DNA of 64,000 bases from Methanoculleus sediminis (GTDB lineage: Archaea > Halobacteriota > Methanomicrobia > Methanomicrobiales > Methanoculleaceae). The stretch's first letter is position 1. Each line of letters opens with the position of its first letter. Below the pieces are notes generated by a model, which was not told where the DNA came from, searched no databases, and saw only the letters and a program-made list of their open reading frames with translations. The translations under genes and the position numbers were made by a program. Below are positions 45,520-54,480 of the stretch, one piece after another. The stretch lies in NCBI RefSeq assembly GCF_001017125.1, contig NZ_JXOJ01000001.1, forward strand, positions 501,326 through 565,325. The letters run 5' to 3'.

Positions 45520-45884
45520 CCAACGATTACGGTAATGAACTGATCGTCACGATCGTAAAAAGGGGCTGGTCCGAGCCGGTGCTCGCGGCGGCCCGCGGTG
45601 CCGGGGCCGAGGGAGGAACCATTCTCCTCGGCCGCGGAACCGGTATTCATGAGGTAAAGACGCTTCTCGGGATCGCCATCGAGCCCGAGAAAGAGATCAT
45701 CTTAACGGTTGTCGCCACCGACCGGACAGATGCGGTGCTCGATGCAATCGTCACCGCCGCAGAACTGGATCAGCCGGGGATGGGCCTTGCGTTCGTCCTT
45801 CCGATCCGGCGTGTCACGGGAAGGGTTCATATGTTCCGCAAGGGCGAGGCAGAGGGTCCTGGAGTGCCCCGGGCCCCGATTTGA
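45516..45884 (+). CDS. P-II-like regulatory protein linked to DUF1538 transporter genes
   Basis: A 122-residue protein with the ferredoxin-like P-II fold: VTIVKRGWSEPVLAAARGAGAEG near residues 10-32, a T-loop-like GRGTGIHEVKTLLGIAIEPEKE near 38-59, and a conserved beta strand IILTVVATD. It lacks the classical uridylylation motif. It starts at GTG 45516, overlapping the DUF1538 stop. By analogy with Amt-GlnK it likely senses a nucleotide or metabolite and gates the membrane pair (inference). Confidence 0.8.
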   Translation: MTNDYGNELIVTIVKRGWSEPVLAAARGAGAEGGTILLGRGTGIHEVKTLLGIAIEPEKEIILTVVATDRTDAVLDAIVTAAELDQPGMGLAFVLPIRRVTGRVHMFRKGEAEGPGVPRAPI

Positions 45885-45891
45885 TCCTCGA

Positions 45892-46323
45892 TTATCGGGA
45901 GAGGGATGCTTTGAGGAGTTCCCCGCCGCGGGCGAGGATCTGCCGGACGGCGTCCTCGACCTGGTCCACGCGCAGGATCAGGACGGCCGCATCTTTTCCC
46001 GAGTAGGCGTAGGCGTACTCGATGTTGATCCCGGCGTCCCCGAGGATCGACGCGATATCCGAGAGGCCGCCGGGCTCGTCGCGCATCTTCACGCCGATGA
46101 CGTCGGTGAACGAGACGCGGAACCCGAGATCGGTCAGCGTCCGGTATGCATCCTCCGGCCGGTCGACGAGCGCACGGACGACCCCGAACCCGTCCGCCTC
46201 GGCGATGCTGAACGCAAGGATATTGATTCCTGCATCCCGTAGCGCGCCGGCGATAGCCGCGAGGCGCCCCGGGCGGTTCTCCGAAAAGATTGAGATCTGT
46301 TTGACGATATACGACTTCTCCAT
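45892..46323 (-). CDS. Tandem ACT-domain protein
   Basis: A 143-residue protein made of two ACT domains (about 5-70 and 72-140), each with the amino-acid-binding turn: SENRPGRLAAIAGALRDAGINI near 14-35 and DEPGGLSDIASILGDAGINIEY near 83-104. It has no catalytic domain. It is the last gene of the operon with two phenylacetate-CoA ligases and probably senses an aromatic or branched amino acid. Confidence 0.9.
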   Translation of the reverse strand: MEKSYIVKQISIFSENRPGRLAAIAGALRDAGINILAFSIAEADGFGVVRALVDRPEDAYRTLTDLGFRVSFTDVIGVKMRDEPGGLSDIASILGDAGINIEYAYAYSGKDAAVLILRVDQVEDAVRQILARGGELLKASLSR

Positions 46324-47624
46324 TATAGTGACCTCCTGTCAACAACCTTCTTCGACTTGCCTTCGAACCGCGGAAGAGTTCCCGGTTCGACCAGTTCGAC
46401 GTCCACGCTCACGTTCAGCGAGCTCCGCAGGCGGTGCTCCACGGCCTTCTTGATCACCATGAGATCGGTGATCTTGTCGGAGAACGCCTCTTCGCTCACC
46501 TCCACCCGCACGAGCATGGAGTCGAGCGCACCCTTGCGGTCGACGACGATCTGGAAATGCCTGCCGACCTGTGGGATCTCGAGCAGTGCGTGCTCCACCT
46601 GTGAGGGGAAGACGTTGATGCCCCGGACGATCAGCATATCGTCCACTCTCCCGCGGATCCGGCCGATGCGCGGATGGGTCCGCCCGCAGGCGCAGGTTCC
46701 TTCCTCGACGGCAGTGAGGTCGCCGATCCGGTACCTGACCATGGGCAGCGCCTCTTTCTGCAGCATGGTGATCGTCAGTTCGCCCTGTTCCCCGGCCTCT
46801 AGCACCTCGCCGGTCGCGGGGTCCACGATCTCCACGAGCGCGAGGTCGCCCCAGATGTGGATCCCCTGCTGCTCGGCACACTCGGTGAACATCGGGCCGG
46901 AGAGTTCGCTCGTCCCGTATATGTCGTAGGCGCGGATCCCGAGCCAGTCCTCGATCCTGCCCCGCATCTGCTCCGACCAGGGTTCGGCGCCGAGGAAGCC
47001 CATACGAAGATCGGTGTCGTTCTTGATCGAGACGCCCATCTTCTCCGCCACCTCTCCGATGTGGAGGAGATAGGAGGGGGTGCAGGCGATGGCGGTGACG
47101 CGGAGATCCTGCATGAGTTCGATCTGCCGCTCGGTGTTCCCGACGCTCGTCGGAAGGACGGTCGCGCCGACACGTTCGGCGCCGTAGTGGGCGCCGAGGC
47201 CGCCGGTGAAGAGGCCGTAGCCGTAACTCACCTGCATGACGTCGCCCCGCCCGAGGCCGCAGGAGGAGAACGCCCGCGCCAGGGACTCGCTCCAGTTCTC
47301 GATGTCGCGTTCCGTGTAGCCGACGACCGTCGGTTTCCCCGTCGTCCCGGATGAGACGTGGTACCTGACCAGTTCGTTCTGTTCGGCGGAGAAGATCCTG
47401 TCCGGGTAGCCGTCCCGCAGGTCGCTCTTGTACATGAACGGGAGTTTCGCGACATCTTCGAGCGCCCTGATGTCGTCGGGATGAACCTGCTGCTCCTTCA
47501 TCCGGCGCCGGTAGAAGTCGTTGAAGCTGTAGAGCCGGTATACCAGGGATTTTAAGAGCTTGAACTGGAGCCGCCGCAGGTCGTCGAGCGGCATCTCTTC
47601 CGTCCGCGGGTTCCATGGCGCCAT
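46323..47624 (-). CDS. paaK: Phenylacetate-CoA ligase family protein, second copy
   Basis: A 433-residue adenylate-forming enzyme. The AMP-binding loop VSSGTTGKPTVVGYTERD is near residues 90-107, YDIYGTSELSGP near 233, and GRVDDMLIVRGINVFPSQVE near 328-347 is the family's C-terminal hinge. It activates aryl acids to CoA thioesters. In methanogens such ligases are thought to supply aryl-CoA to reverse indolepyruvate:ferredoxin oxidoreductase for aromatic amino acid recovery. It overlaps both neighbours by one base. Confidence 0.9.
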   Translation of the reverse strand: MAPWNPRTEEMPLDDLRRLQFKLLKSLVYRLYSFNDFYRRRMKEQQVHPDDIRALEDVAKLPFMYKSDLRDGYPDRIFSAEQNELVRYHVSSGTTGKPTVVGYTERDIENWSESLARAFSSCGLGRGDVMQVSYGYGLFTGGLGAHYGAERVGATVLPTSVGNTERQIELMQDLRVTAIACTPSYLLHIGEVAEKMGVSIKNDTDLRMGFLGAEPWSEQMRGRIEDWLGIRAYDIYGTSELSGPMFTECAEQQGIHIWGDLALVEIVDPATGEVLEAGEQGELTITMLQKEALPMVRYRIGDLTAVEEGTCACGRTHPRIGRIRGRVDDMLIVRGINVFPSQVEHALLEIPQVGRHFQIVVDRKGALDSMLVRVEVSEEAFSDKITDLMVIKKAVEHRLRSSLNVSVDVELVEPGTLPRFEGKSKKVVDRRSL

Positions 47625-48913
47625 CAGATCGCCCCCCGGCGGTCGACGACCCGTTTTGCCTTCCCCTCGAACCGGGGAAGCGTTCCCGGCTCCACCAGTT
47701 TCACCGCGGTCCGAAGACCGAGCGTATTGTGGAGTTCGCCGGAGATCTTCTTCTGCATGCGGGCAAGATCCTGCAGTTCGCCGGAGAACCCTGCCCTGCT
47801 CATCTCTACCTCGATAGTCATCTCGTCAAGATGTTTGACGCGATCAATATATACGATGAACTGCTCCCCGACCTCCGGGAGGGCCCGCAGCACGTGCTCG
47901 ATCTGGGACGGGAAGACGTTGATCCCGCGGATGACCATCATATCGTCGCTCCGGCCCGTGATCCGCTCGATCTTCTGCCCGCGCCCGCAGGCGCACACGT
48001 CATCCATCAGCCGGGTCACGTCGCCGGTGCGGTAGCGGACGAGCGGCAGGGCGCTCTTGACGAGCGGCGTGATGACGAGTTCGCCGCGTTCTCCGGGAGC
48101 GAGCCGCTCGCCGGTCTTGGGATCGATGATCTCGACGAGGTAGCAGTCGTGCCAGATGTGAAGTCCGTCCCTCTCCGGGCACTCGAACGCCACGCCGGGA
48201 CCGTACATCTCCGAGAGTCCGTAACTGTCGTAGGCCTTGACCCCGAGACGCCGTTCGAGCTCCACTCGCATGCTCTCCGACCAGGGCTCGGCCCCGAATA
48301 TCCCGGTCTGGAGGGTATCGAGCGTCTTCCCCATCGACTCGGCCACCTCGGCGAGGTGGAGGGCATAACTTGGCGTGCAGTGGATGGCGGTCACCCCGAA
48401 GTCATCGATCATCTCGATCTGGCGGCGGGTGTTCCCGGTCGCGCTCGGGATCACGGTCATCCCGATCTTCTCGGCGCCGTAGTGGAACCCGAGCCCCCCG
48501 GTGAAGAGGCCGTAGTTGACCGCGTTCTGAAAGACGTCGTCCTCGGAGAGGCCGATCATCGTCATGTTCCGCGCGATCAGCTCCGACCAGTTATCCAGAT
48601 CCTGCCGGGTGTAGCCGACGACGGTCGGTTTCCCTGTCGTGCCGGAGGTGGTGTGGATCCGGACGATCTCTTTTAAGGGAACCGCGAAGAGGCCGAACGG
48701 GTATCCGGCCTGGAGTTCCTTTTTGTAGGTAAAGGGGAGTTTCTCCACGTCGTCGAGCGTTCTGATCTCGTCAGGCGAGACGCCCGCGTCTTTTAACTTT
48801 CTCTGGTACAGTCCTACTTTCTGTGCCTGGGCTAGCGACCATTTCAGCCGCTTCAGTTGCAGATCCGCGAGTTCGTCAGACCGGATCTTCTCCATCTCTC
48901 TATTCCAGAACAT
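47624..48913 (-). CDS. paaK: Phenylacetate-CoA ligase family protein, first copy
   Basis: A 429-residue paralogue with TTSGTTGKPTVVGYTRQD near residues 90-107, AYDSYGLSEMYGPG near 225-238, and GRSDDMMVIRGINVFPSQIE near 322-341. It is first in the operon. The two ligases differ through most of the acid-binding pocket, suggesting different acids (for example phenylacetate and indoleacetate). No iorAB genes are in this window. Downstream are the second ligase and the ACT protein. Confidence 0.9.
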   Translation of the reverse strand: MFWNREMEKIRSDELADLQLKRLKWSLAQAQKVGLYQRKLKDAGVSPDEIRTLDDVEKLPFTYKKELQAGYPFGLFAVPLKEIVRIHTTSGTTGKPTVVGYTRQDLDNWSELIARNMTMIGLSEDDVFQNAVNYGLFTGGLGFHYGAEKIGMTVIPSATGNTRRQIEMIDDFGVTAIHCTPSYALHLAEVAESMGKTLDTLQTGIFGAEPWSESMRVELERRLGVKAYDSYGLSEMYGPGVAFECPERDGLHIWHDCYLVEIIDPKTGERLAPGERGELVITPLVKSALPLVRYRTGDVTRLMDDVCACGRGQKIERITGRSDDMMVIRGINVFPSQIEHVLRALPEVGEQFIVYIDRVKHLDEMTIEVEMSRAGFSGELQDLARMQKKISGELHNTLGLRTAVKLVEPGTLPRFEGKAKRVVDRRGAI

Positions 48914-49312
48914 AGTATCCCATCGGTTGTTCGCCGGTCGGAGAGATCGTGCCCCATCCGGCTATATTGCCCGTTATCAGGTTGCGATACTCCTGATGAT
49001 CCTGCTCCGGCAGGCCGCCGGGCATACTTTACCGTTATATGAGCGGGCGGTGCGGAAAAGGTTTGTCAATGCTTGGCATGTCACGCCGTGACACTCTCCT
49101 GTTCCGACACTGCTCTCCCGGGCGGTCAGGGTCTTTCTTCCCGAAACGCCCCCGGAGCAGAGCCTTCAGGCATCCGCGCCGAACGGCGGCGCTACAGGCG
49201 GCCGGCCGGTCGATCCGCTCCCCTTGCGCTGATATTGCGTTCTCTCTGTATCCGGGAGATTCGATGCATTAATCACCGAAAACAGCCCAATACTCATTTC
49301 CAGAGTGATCAG
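48914..49312. other. Divergent intergenic region between paaK and cas1
   Basis: About 400 bp with no convincing gene; an open frame in phase with cas1 continues upstream, but its composition and lack of conserved residues argue against it being translated. The last 45 bases before cas1 are less GC-rich, and GTGATC at about 49305-49310 may be the ribosome-binding site. Confidence 0.55.
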
Positions 49313-50248
49313 ATGGTAGCGACGGAACCCTGGCTCCCCGTCTTCGGCTACGGGGGGCACATCAAGGCGACGACACAGGAGCTCATCATCGCGCGCGGGA
49401 GCGATACCCGGCGTTATCCCCTCGAGAAGGTGAAGCACCTCCTGATCGTCGGCGGGCATACCCTGCACACCTCGGCGGTGACGAATCTCCTCAAAGCCGG
49501 CGCTGCCATCACCCTCTTCGACATCGACGGCACACCCGTCGGATATCTCTACCCTTACGGCTACCGGCCGGATGATTCGGTGCGCCTCGCCCAGGAGCGG
49601 GCCGGCCCCCACCGGTTCGCTCAGCCGCTCGCGCGGGCCGCCCTCCAGTCGAGGCTTCTTCTCCTTGAGGAACTCTACGACCACACCGGGCACGACATCT
49701 TTTACGCCGGCGAACTCGACTTCCTCCACCAGGCCCGGGAGGAACTCTCGGCCTCGGTCACGATGGAGAATCTGCGGCGACTCTCCCGCCTGACCGCCGA
49801 TATGTACTACGAGATCCTCTCCCGCACGCTCCCGCCGGAACTCGGGTTCCGCCGCAGGACGAGCCGCCCTTATCTCGACCCTGTCAACGCGATGTTCTCG
49901 TTCGGTTACGCGATGCTTTACGGCAACTGTTGCGTCTCGGTGATCGGGGCTCACCTCGATCCCGACCTCGGCATGCTGCATGAAGGGGCGGGAAGTTTCG
50001 TTCACGACCTTATCGAACCGCAGAAGGCCTCGATGGTGGATCGTGCCGTCATCCGGTTTGCCCGCGAAGAGATCTCAAGCGGCGATTACGAATGCGGAGA
50101 AAAGCGGTGCTACCTTGGCGGCGATCTCTCGTCCCGGCTGGCGGCGGCGCTCCGCGACTCCATCGACCAGGCCCGTATCGACGCGCAGGTGCGCATCGTG
50201 CAGGACGCGCTCCTTGCGAACGCCGAGTTTCACGTGCTGTACTGGTAA
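49313..50248 (+). CDS. cas1: Solo Cas1-like protein, catalytic Glu replaced
   Basis: A 311-residue Cas1-fold protein. The N-terminal beta domain (about 5-95) is followed by the helical integrase domain, with RPYLDPVNAMFSFGYAMLYG near 185-204, LDPDLGMLHEG near 215-225, and SFVHDLIEPQKASMVDRAV near 228-246. Of the metal ligands, His223 and Asp232 are present, but the Glu of the usual RGIEG segment aligns with Ser158 (LRRLSRLTADMYY). No cas2, other cas gene, CRISPR array or PolB lies nearby. Solo Cas1 proteins have been noted in Methanomicrobiales. The ATG at 49313 is chosen because conservation starts there. Confidence 0.85.
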   Translation: MVATEPWLPVFGYGGHIKATTQELIIARGSDTRRYPLEKVKHLLIVGGHTLHTSAVTNLLKAGAAITLFDIDGTPVGYLYPYGYRPDDSVRLAQERAGPHRFAQPLARAALQSRLLLLEELYDHTGHDIFYAGELDFLHQAREELSASVTMENLRRLSRLTADMYYEILSRTLPPELGFRRRTSRPYLDPVNAMFSFGYAMLYGNCCVSVIGAHLDPDLGMLHEGAGSFVHDLIEPQKASMVDRAVIRFAREEISSGDYECGEKRCYLGGDLSSRLAAALRDSIDQARIDAQVRIVQDALLANAEFHVLYW

Positions 50249-50517
50249 CTGCCCCGCTGGATGGTGAACTCGGGGTAAGCGGCATGGGGGATCTCCTGCT
50301 GGATGATATCCCTGATGACGACCCGGGGACACCCGTACAGCATGGAGACAAACTTGTCGAGGATGACCGGATCGGCGGTTGCGGTGATGAGCACCCGCCC
50401 GTCGGGAAGATTCATCGCCTCGCCGCCGACGCCGAGGTTGGTGGCGATCCTCTTGATGCACGCGCGGAACCCGACGCCCTGCACTCTTCCCGAGATTTTG
50501 ATCTCGATCGTCTTCAC
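50230..50517 (-). CDS. acyP: Acylphosphatase
   Basis: A 95-residue enzyme hydrolysing acyl phosphates such as acetyl or carbamoyl phosphate. The catalytic Arg is in GRVQGVGFRA near residues 10-19, and the Asn in MNLPDGRV near 35-42. It starts at GTG 50517, overlapping the stop of the 1188-residue protein gene (GTGA), so it is translationally coupled to it. Its 3' end overlaps the convergent cas1 by 19 bases. Confidence 0.9.
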   Translation of the reverse strand: MKTIEIKISGRVQGVGFRACIKRIATNLGVGGEAMNLPDGRVLITATADPVILDKFVSMLYGCPRVVIRDIIQQEIPHAAYPEFTIQRGSYQYST

Positions 50518-53500
50518 AGCCAGTGCTCCTGGATGATCCGCATGGACATATCCAGTTCGTCGTATACCTCGTCCCGGATCGTCGAGTCGCGGATGTTGAG
50601 CGCCTCGCTCACGGCCAGATCGAGGATCTCCCGCGAGCGATCTTCGTAACGCTCCGCATAGATCCGGCACGCCATATCGCCGAGCACGAACGCCCGCCGT
50701 GAGAGCGGCCTGATGATTCGGGCCTCTTCGAGAGCGCAAAGCAGCATCCTGTCCGCAACCTCATGCTGCCCTGCGCCCCGGGCAATGAGGTAGAGTTCCG
50801 TGTAGTAGGCCGCCCGCTTCGCCCTGTCGGGCGCCGCACGTATCGCCCGATCGAGCGTGACCATGTCCTTTGTGGTATACTCGCCGTTCCGGATCTTGTC
50901 CCGGCAGTCGAGGATCCTGGCATAGACGGTGTTCTTCCATGACTGGGGCATGGTCTGCTCGAGCTGGACCGCCAGGTTGTACCGGATCCTGTCGTCGTCG
51001 ATGGCGGAGACGATATCGGCAGCGCGCTCTCGGGCGGTCGGTCTCCCGCTCACCCGGTAGAACGAGAAGAGCATCTGGGCCATCCGCTGCTGCGTCATGG
51101 CGGTGATGAACGGGATCTGGATGTAACCGGCGGTCTGCTCCATGCCGTTCAACAGTTCCTCGATCTCCTCCTGATCGCCGTACGTCTCGGCGAACTGCGC
51201 CACATCAAAGAGCATCGAGAGCCGGACGTAGGGGGAGGGGATGTTCACGACGGTGTGGCACATTGAAGAGAGGATCTCTTTTCTCTGTGCGGGTTCGCTG
51301 ACCATGTCGAAGACCGCTGCGAGAGCGTCCACGTACTCGACCGGATCCTCGATCCTGCCGACCTGCCCCATTGCCCATTCGACGTCTTTTTCCTGTCGGT
51401 TTACGGCGCTGAGGTTTCTTGCGGCGTAAATCAGGTTCTTCCTGACGAATGCCTCCCGCTCGCCTCCTATAGCATCGAGCGTCTTCTGCGCCTCGGCAAG
51501 ATACTCCCTGGCTGCATCGTGATCGATCCCGGCCATGAGTCCGGCGAGGTCGGAGAGCATGATCGCGCGAACGGACGGATCGGAGAGGTCGCCGATGGTC
51601 TCGTGGAGCCTCCGGATGATCGTCTCGGCCTGCTCGACGTTTTCGAGAGCCGAATGGGCGCTCACGATCCGGTACATCCCGGTGTAGCGTGCATAGACGT
51701 CGCCGGTGTGCTCGAAGAGCCGGTACATCAGTTCGAGCACCGGCTGCGCTGCCGCCCCTCCTTCGATCCCTTCGAGCAGGTAAGCCGTCACCTCATAAGG
51801 ATCGGCCGAGTCGAACTCTTTCGTGTAATCGGTGAAGAACGTGAGGATCCGCTGGATCATGGCGGTCCGCTCGTATTCTCCGTCGATCTCCAGGGAGAAG
51901 AGCGACATGGGCGCCGCAAAGATCGGGCTCGCGTAGACCTGCGTGTACTCGAGCATGATATCGACGTAACTTGCTATCTTGATCGATATCTCCTCGCGCG
52001 GGGTGCTGGTCTTGAGGAGGTCGAGCGCGATCTCGAACGGCTCCATCATGCCGTCGAAGATCTGCGCCTTCCCCCGGGAGAGCTGGTCCGCCACCTGCAG
52101 GCTCCCGACCCGGACGTAGCCTTCGACGAGGGGATCGGCCAGTTGCCGCTGCAGGGACGGGTCGGCGATCTGGGAGAGGATCTGGCCCGCCTCGTCCAGC
52201 GCCTGGAGCGAGAGCTGCTCGATCCCGTACATGATCAGGCCATGGATGACCTTGCCCATTGCAAAGAGGCAGTAGTCCCGCTCTAAGAGGGACGTGGAGA
52301 GAACCCGCATCCCGTGGAGCAGGTCGAGGTCGCCGTCTTCAACGGCGAGCACGGCAGCCTGGTCCACGATGCCGCCCATCGCCTCGGCCCGTGCCCGCTG
52401 ATCCACGATCTCGCAGGTGAGTCCGGTCGCGTTCCGGAGGAGATCCCGGTCTTTCCGGACGACGCCGATCCGTGCCATCTCGACTGCGATGGTCGAGATT
52501 GCCTGCTCGCGCAGGTCCTGTTCTTCAATCTGGCTCACCAGATCCACGAGAGCCGAAGGCTCTTTCTGGCGAACGAATCCCCGCTCGATCAGGATGGTGT
52601 TGCACTCGAGAAGCAGGGCGTCCTGTGAACGGTGTGATCCCGCGAGTTCCTTTATGGCTGGTATGTGCCTGACGACCTCGTCAAAGTCGTATTCCTTGCA
52701 GAAGTCGGTCACCGCCTGGTGAACCAGCGAATCGGCGATATCGATATCCAGTGTGGCGAGGATGTTCTCGCGGACGAGCCCGATCTCGTCGCGCCGGACA
52801 CCCTCTTTGATCAGGCGGACACTGGTATCGAAAAATTGGGCGTTGATCCTCTGTGCACTGCTGCTGGCCTTTTTCATGACCTCGATTGCGTGGTAGAAGT
52901 CGCCCATGCGGGAGAGTGCATCGGTGATCTGCCGGTAGAGCTGGGCCGCTTTCGCAGCATCGCAGGACTCGTCGATCAGCGGCGTGATATCGAGGAGGAT
53001 GGTCGGGTTGCCGCTCTTCTCGACGACCGCGATCCCGGAGAGGACGATCTCTTCGATGGGAAGCTGGGTTTCTCCCGCGCCCCGGGCGTTGAACTCGAAC
53101 GCCTTCTCGAGGAACCAGCGCTCCCCGCTCCGCTCGGCTTTCTTCAGGAGTTCGAGGACGAGGGTCTGGCCTGCCCACGGTTTTTCGTCGTCGATCCGGA
53201 GCAGTTTGGTGTATACCTGTTTTTTGTCCCGCTGGCGGTCGAGGAGCTGCTCGGTCAGGATCGCGAGAACTTCCGTGAGGCGCTCTTCGGGGATGCCCGG
53301 GAGAGAATCGATGATCTGTTCGATATCGGAGATCTCTTTCTTCAGCGAGGACTTCCAGGCCGCGTCCACGATGTCGGCGATCGAGTTGGTGCGCCGGATC
53401 TTCTGGTTAATCTCGGTGGCGCTCGAAAGCCCGCTGATCACGAGGTTGATATCGCCGGACTCGATGCCCGCCCCGGCAATCGCCCGGGCCACGTCGGCGT

Positions 53501-54080
53501 GGAGCTGGGACTGCCGCGATATATCGCCGATCTCGGGAAGCATCTGGAGGGCATACTGCATGATGTCGATGTTCTGGTGCTTCTGTCCGTACTGGATGAA
53601 GAGCGGGATGATCTCGGAGAGGATTGCCGAACGGTATTTGCGGATGCTGATCTTATCGAAGGCCTCTCCACCTTTCTCAATGTAGTGGATGTCACCGGAA
53701 TCAACCCCGGCCTGGACCAGGTCTCGGGAGATCCTGGCGAGGATATCTGACTGATGGCTCTTGCGATCGAGTTTATCGACCAGGGTGAATATCGCCGAGA
53801 ACCATGCTTCGTCTTTCTTCTCGCTATAGATAACGGCAGCACGCCTGGAGAGGTCGAATATCTCTTCTCTGGTCGGTTCGACGAGCTGGCTCAAGAGTTC
53901 CGGCTGGCCTTCGTTGAACGCCGCTTCGACCAGGGCGGCATTCATCTGCTCGTAGAGCGATCTCTTCTCCTTCCTCGTCTGGGTCTCCGATATGTCCGAA
54001 GCCACCTTTTCAAGCTCACGCAGATCGCCAGAAGAGATAGCGGAGTTGATCTTCTGTTTTATCTGTAGTTTTCCATCCAT
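50514..54080 (-). CDS. Giant all-helical (alpha-solenoid) protein of unknown function
   Basis: A 1188-residue soluble protein without signal peptide, transmembrane helix, Cys motif or nucleotide-binding loop. It appears helical throughout, with repeating pairs of amphipathic helices about 35-45 residues apart, e.g. MGDFYHAIEVMKKA near 396 and HEVADRMLLCALEEARI near 1113, like TPR or HEAT solenoids without a clean consensus. It is acidic overall. I recognise no family. The 3' end is coupled to acylphosphatase. A solenoid of this size usually acts as a scaffold or binding platform. Confidence 0.8.
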   Translation of the reverse strand: MDGKLQIKQKINSAISSGDLRELEKVASDISETQTRKEKRSLYEQMNAALVEAAFNEGQPELLSQLVEPTREEIFDLSRRAAVIYSEKKDEAWFSAIFTLVDKLDRKSHQSDILARISRDLVQAGVDSGDIHYIEKGGEAFDKISIRKYRSAILSEIIPLFIQYGQKHQNIDIMQYALQMLPEIGDISRQSQLHADVARAIAGAGIESGDINLVISGLSSATEINQKIRRTNSIADIVDAAWKSSLKKEISDIEQIIDSLPGIPEERLTEVLAILTEQLLDRQRDKKQVYTKLLRIDDEKPWAGQTLVLELLKKAERSGERWFLEKAFEFNARGAGETQLPIEEIVLSGIAVVEKSGNPTILLDITPLIDESCDAAKAAQLYRQITDALSRMGDFYHAIEVMKKASSSAQRINAQFFDTSVRLIKEGVRRDEIGLVRENILATLDIDIADSLVHQAVTDFCKEYDFDEVVRHIPAIKELAGSHRSQDALLLECNTILIERGFVRQKEPSALVDLVSQIEEQDLREQAISTIAVEMARIGVVRKDRDLLRNATGLTCEIVDQRARAEAMGGIVDQAAVLAVEDGDLDLLHGMRVLSTSLLERDYCLFAMGKVIHGLIMYGIEQLSLQALDEAGQILSQIADPSLQRQLADPLVEGYVRVGSLQVADQLSRGKAQIFDGMMEPFEIALDLLKTSTPREEISIKIASYVDIMLEYTQVYASPIFAAPMSLFSLEIDGEYERTAMIQRILTFFTDYTKEFDSADPYEVTAYLLEGIEGGAAAQPVLELMYRLFEHTGDVYARYTGMYRIVSAHSALENVEQAETIIRRLHETIGDLSDPSVRAIMLSDLAGLMAGIDHDAAREYLAEAQKTLDAIGGEREAFVRKNLIYAARNLSAVNRQEKDVEWAMGQVGRIEDPVEYVDALAAVFDMVSEPAQRKEILSSMCHTVVNIPSPYVRLSMLFDVAQFAETYGDQEEIEELLNGMEQTAGYIQIPFITAMTQQRMAQMLFSFYRVSGRPTARERAADIVSAIDDDRIRYNLAVQLEQTMPQSWKNTVYARILDCRDKIRNGEYTTKDMVTLDRAIRAAPDRAKRAAYYTELYLIARGAGQHEVADRMLLCALEEARIIRPLSRRAFVLGDMACRIYAERYEDRSREILDLAVSEALNIRDSTIRDEVYDELDMSMRIIQEHWL

Positions 54081-54431
54081 TTTGATCAGCGCTCTCCCGT
54101 GGGTTCTGCATCATGTATATCCATTATCAGATATATAGATTGCCCCCCTCTCACAAGAATGTTTTTCAATGGATTCGGAGAGTTCCTCAAAAAATATCGG
54201 GGATAAGGTGGAGGATAGCAGTCCCCCGGGCACCCCGGGCGGAACTGCTTCATGGCGGTGCCGATACCGCAGGTAGAGGGATTGGGGCGGCAGGGGGATC
54301 GGGTATGCCCACCCGTGTCTGTGGTAGCCTGGGGTTCTACTTCGGCTCTAACTACCCGTCGCGTCCGTCGCGGTTCGCACCTAACGGTGCTCACGCTCCG
54401 GCCCCGCACCTTCGGTGCTCCTGCTCCGTTC
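54081..54431. other. Intergenic region between solenoid gene and glmM; hairpin array at the glmM end
   Basis: The region 54081-54200 contains AT-richer sequence with TATA-like elements (such as GATATATAG at about 54129-54137), likely the promoter of the solenoid gene on the minus strand. From 54355 the hairpin array begins and runs into glmM. Confidence 0.55.
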
Positions 54432-54480
54432 CTACGGAACATCGCACCCTTCGGCCGGTCGCGTTCGGCCAGTCGCAACC
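54355..54480. repeat. Hairpin-array repeat, locus F, overlapping the glmM 3' end
   Basis: GCACC-TAAC-GGTGC (54376-54389), GCACC-TTC-GGTGC (54405-54417) and GTTCC-TAC-GGAAC (54428-54440), joined by CTCACGCTCC and CTCCTGCTCC. The glmM stop codon (54432-54434) lies within the last hairpin. Confidence 0.78.

Noticed and set aside
49073..49312. 80-residue N-terminal extension of Cas1
   Set aside because: The extension has no similarity to Cas1, and the family N-terminus begins at the ATG at 49313.
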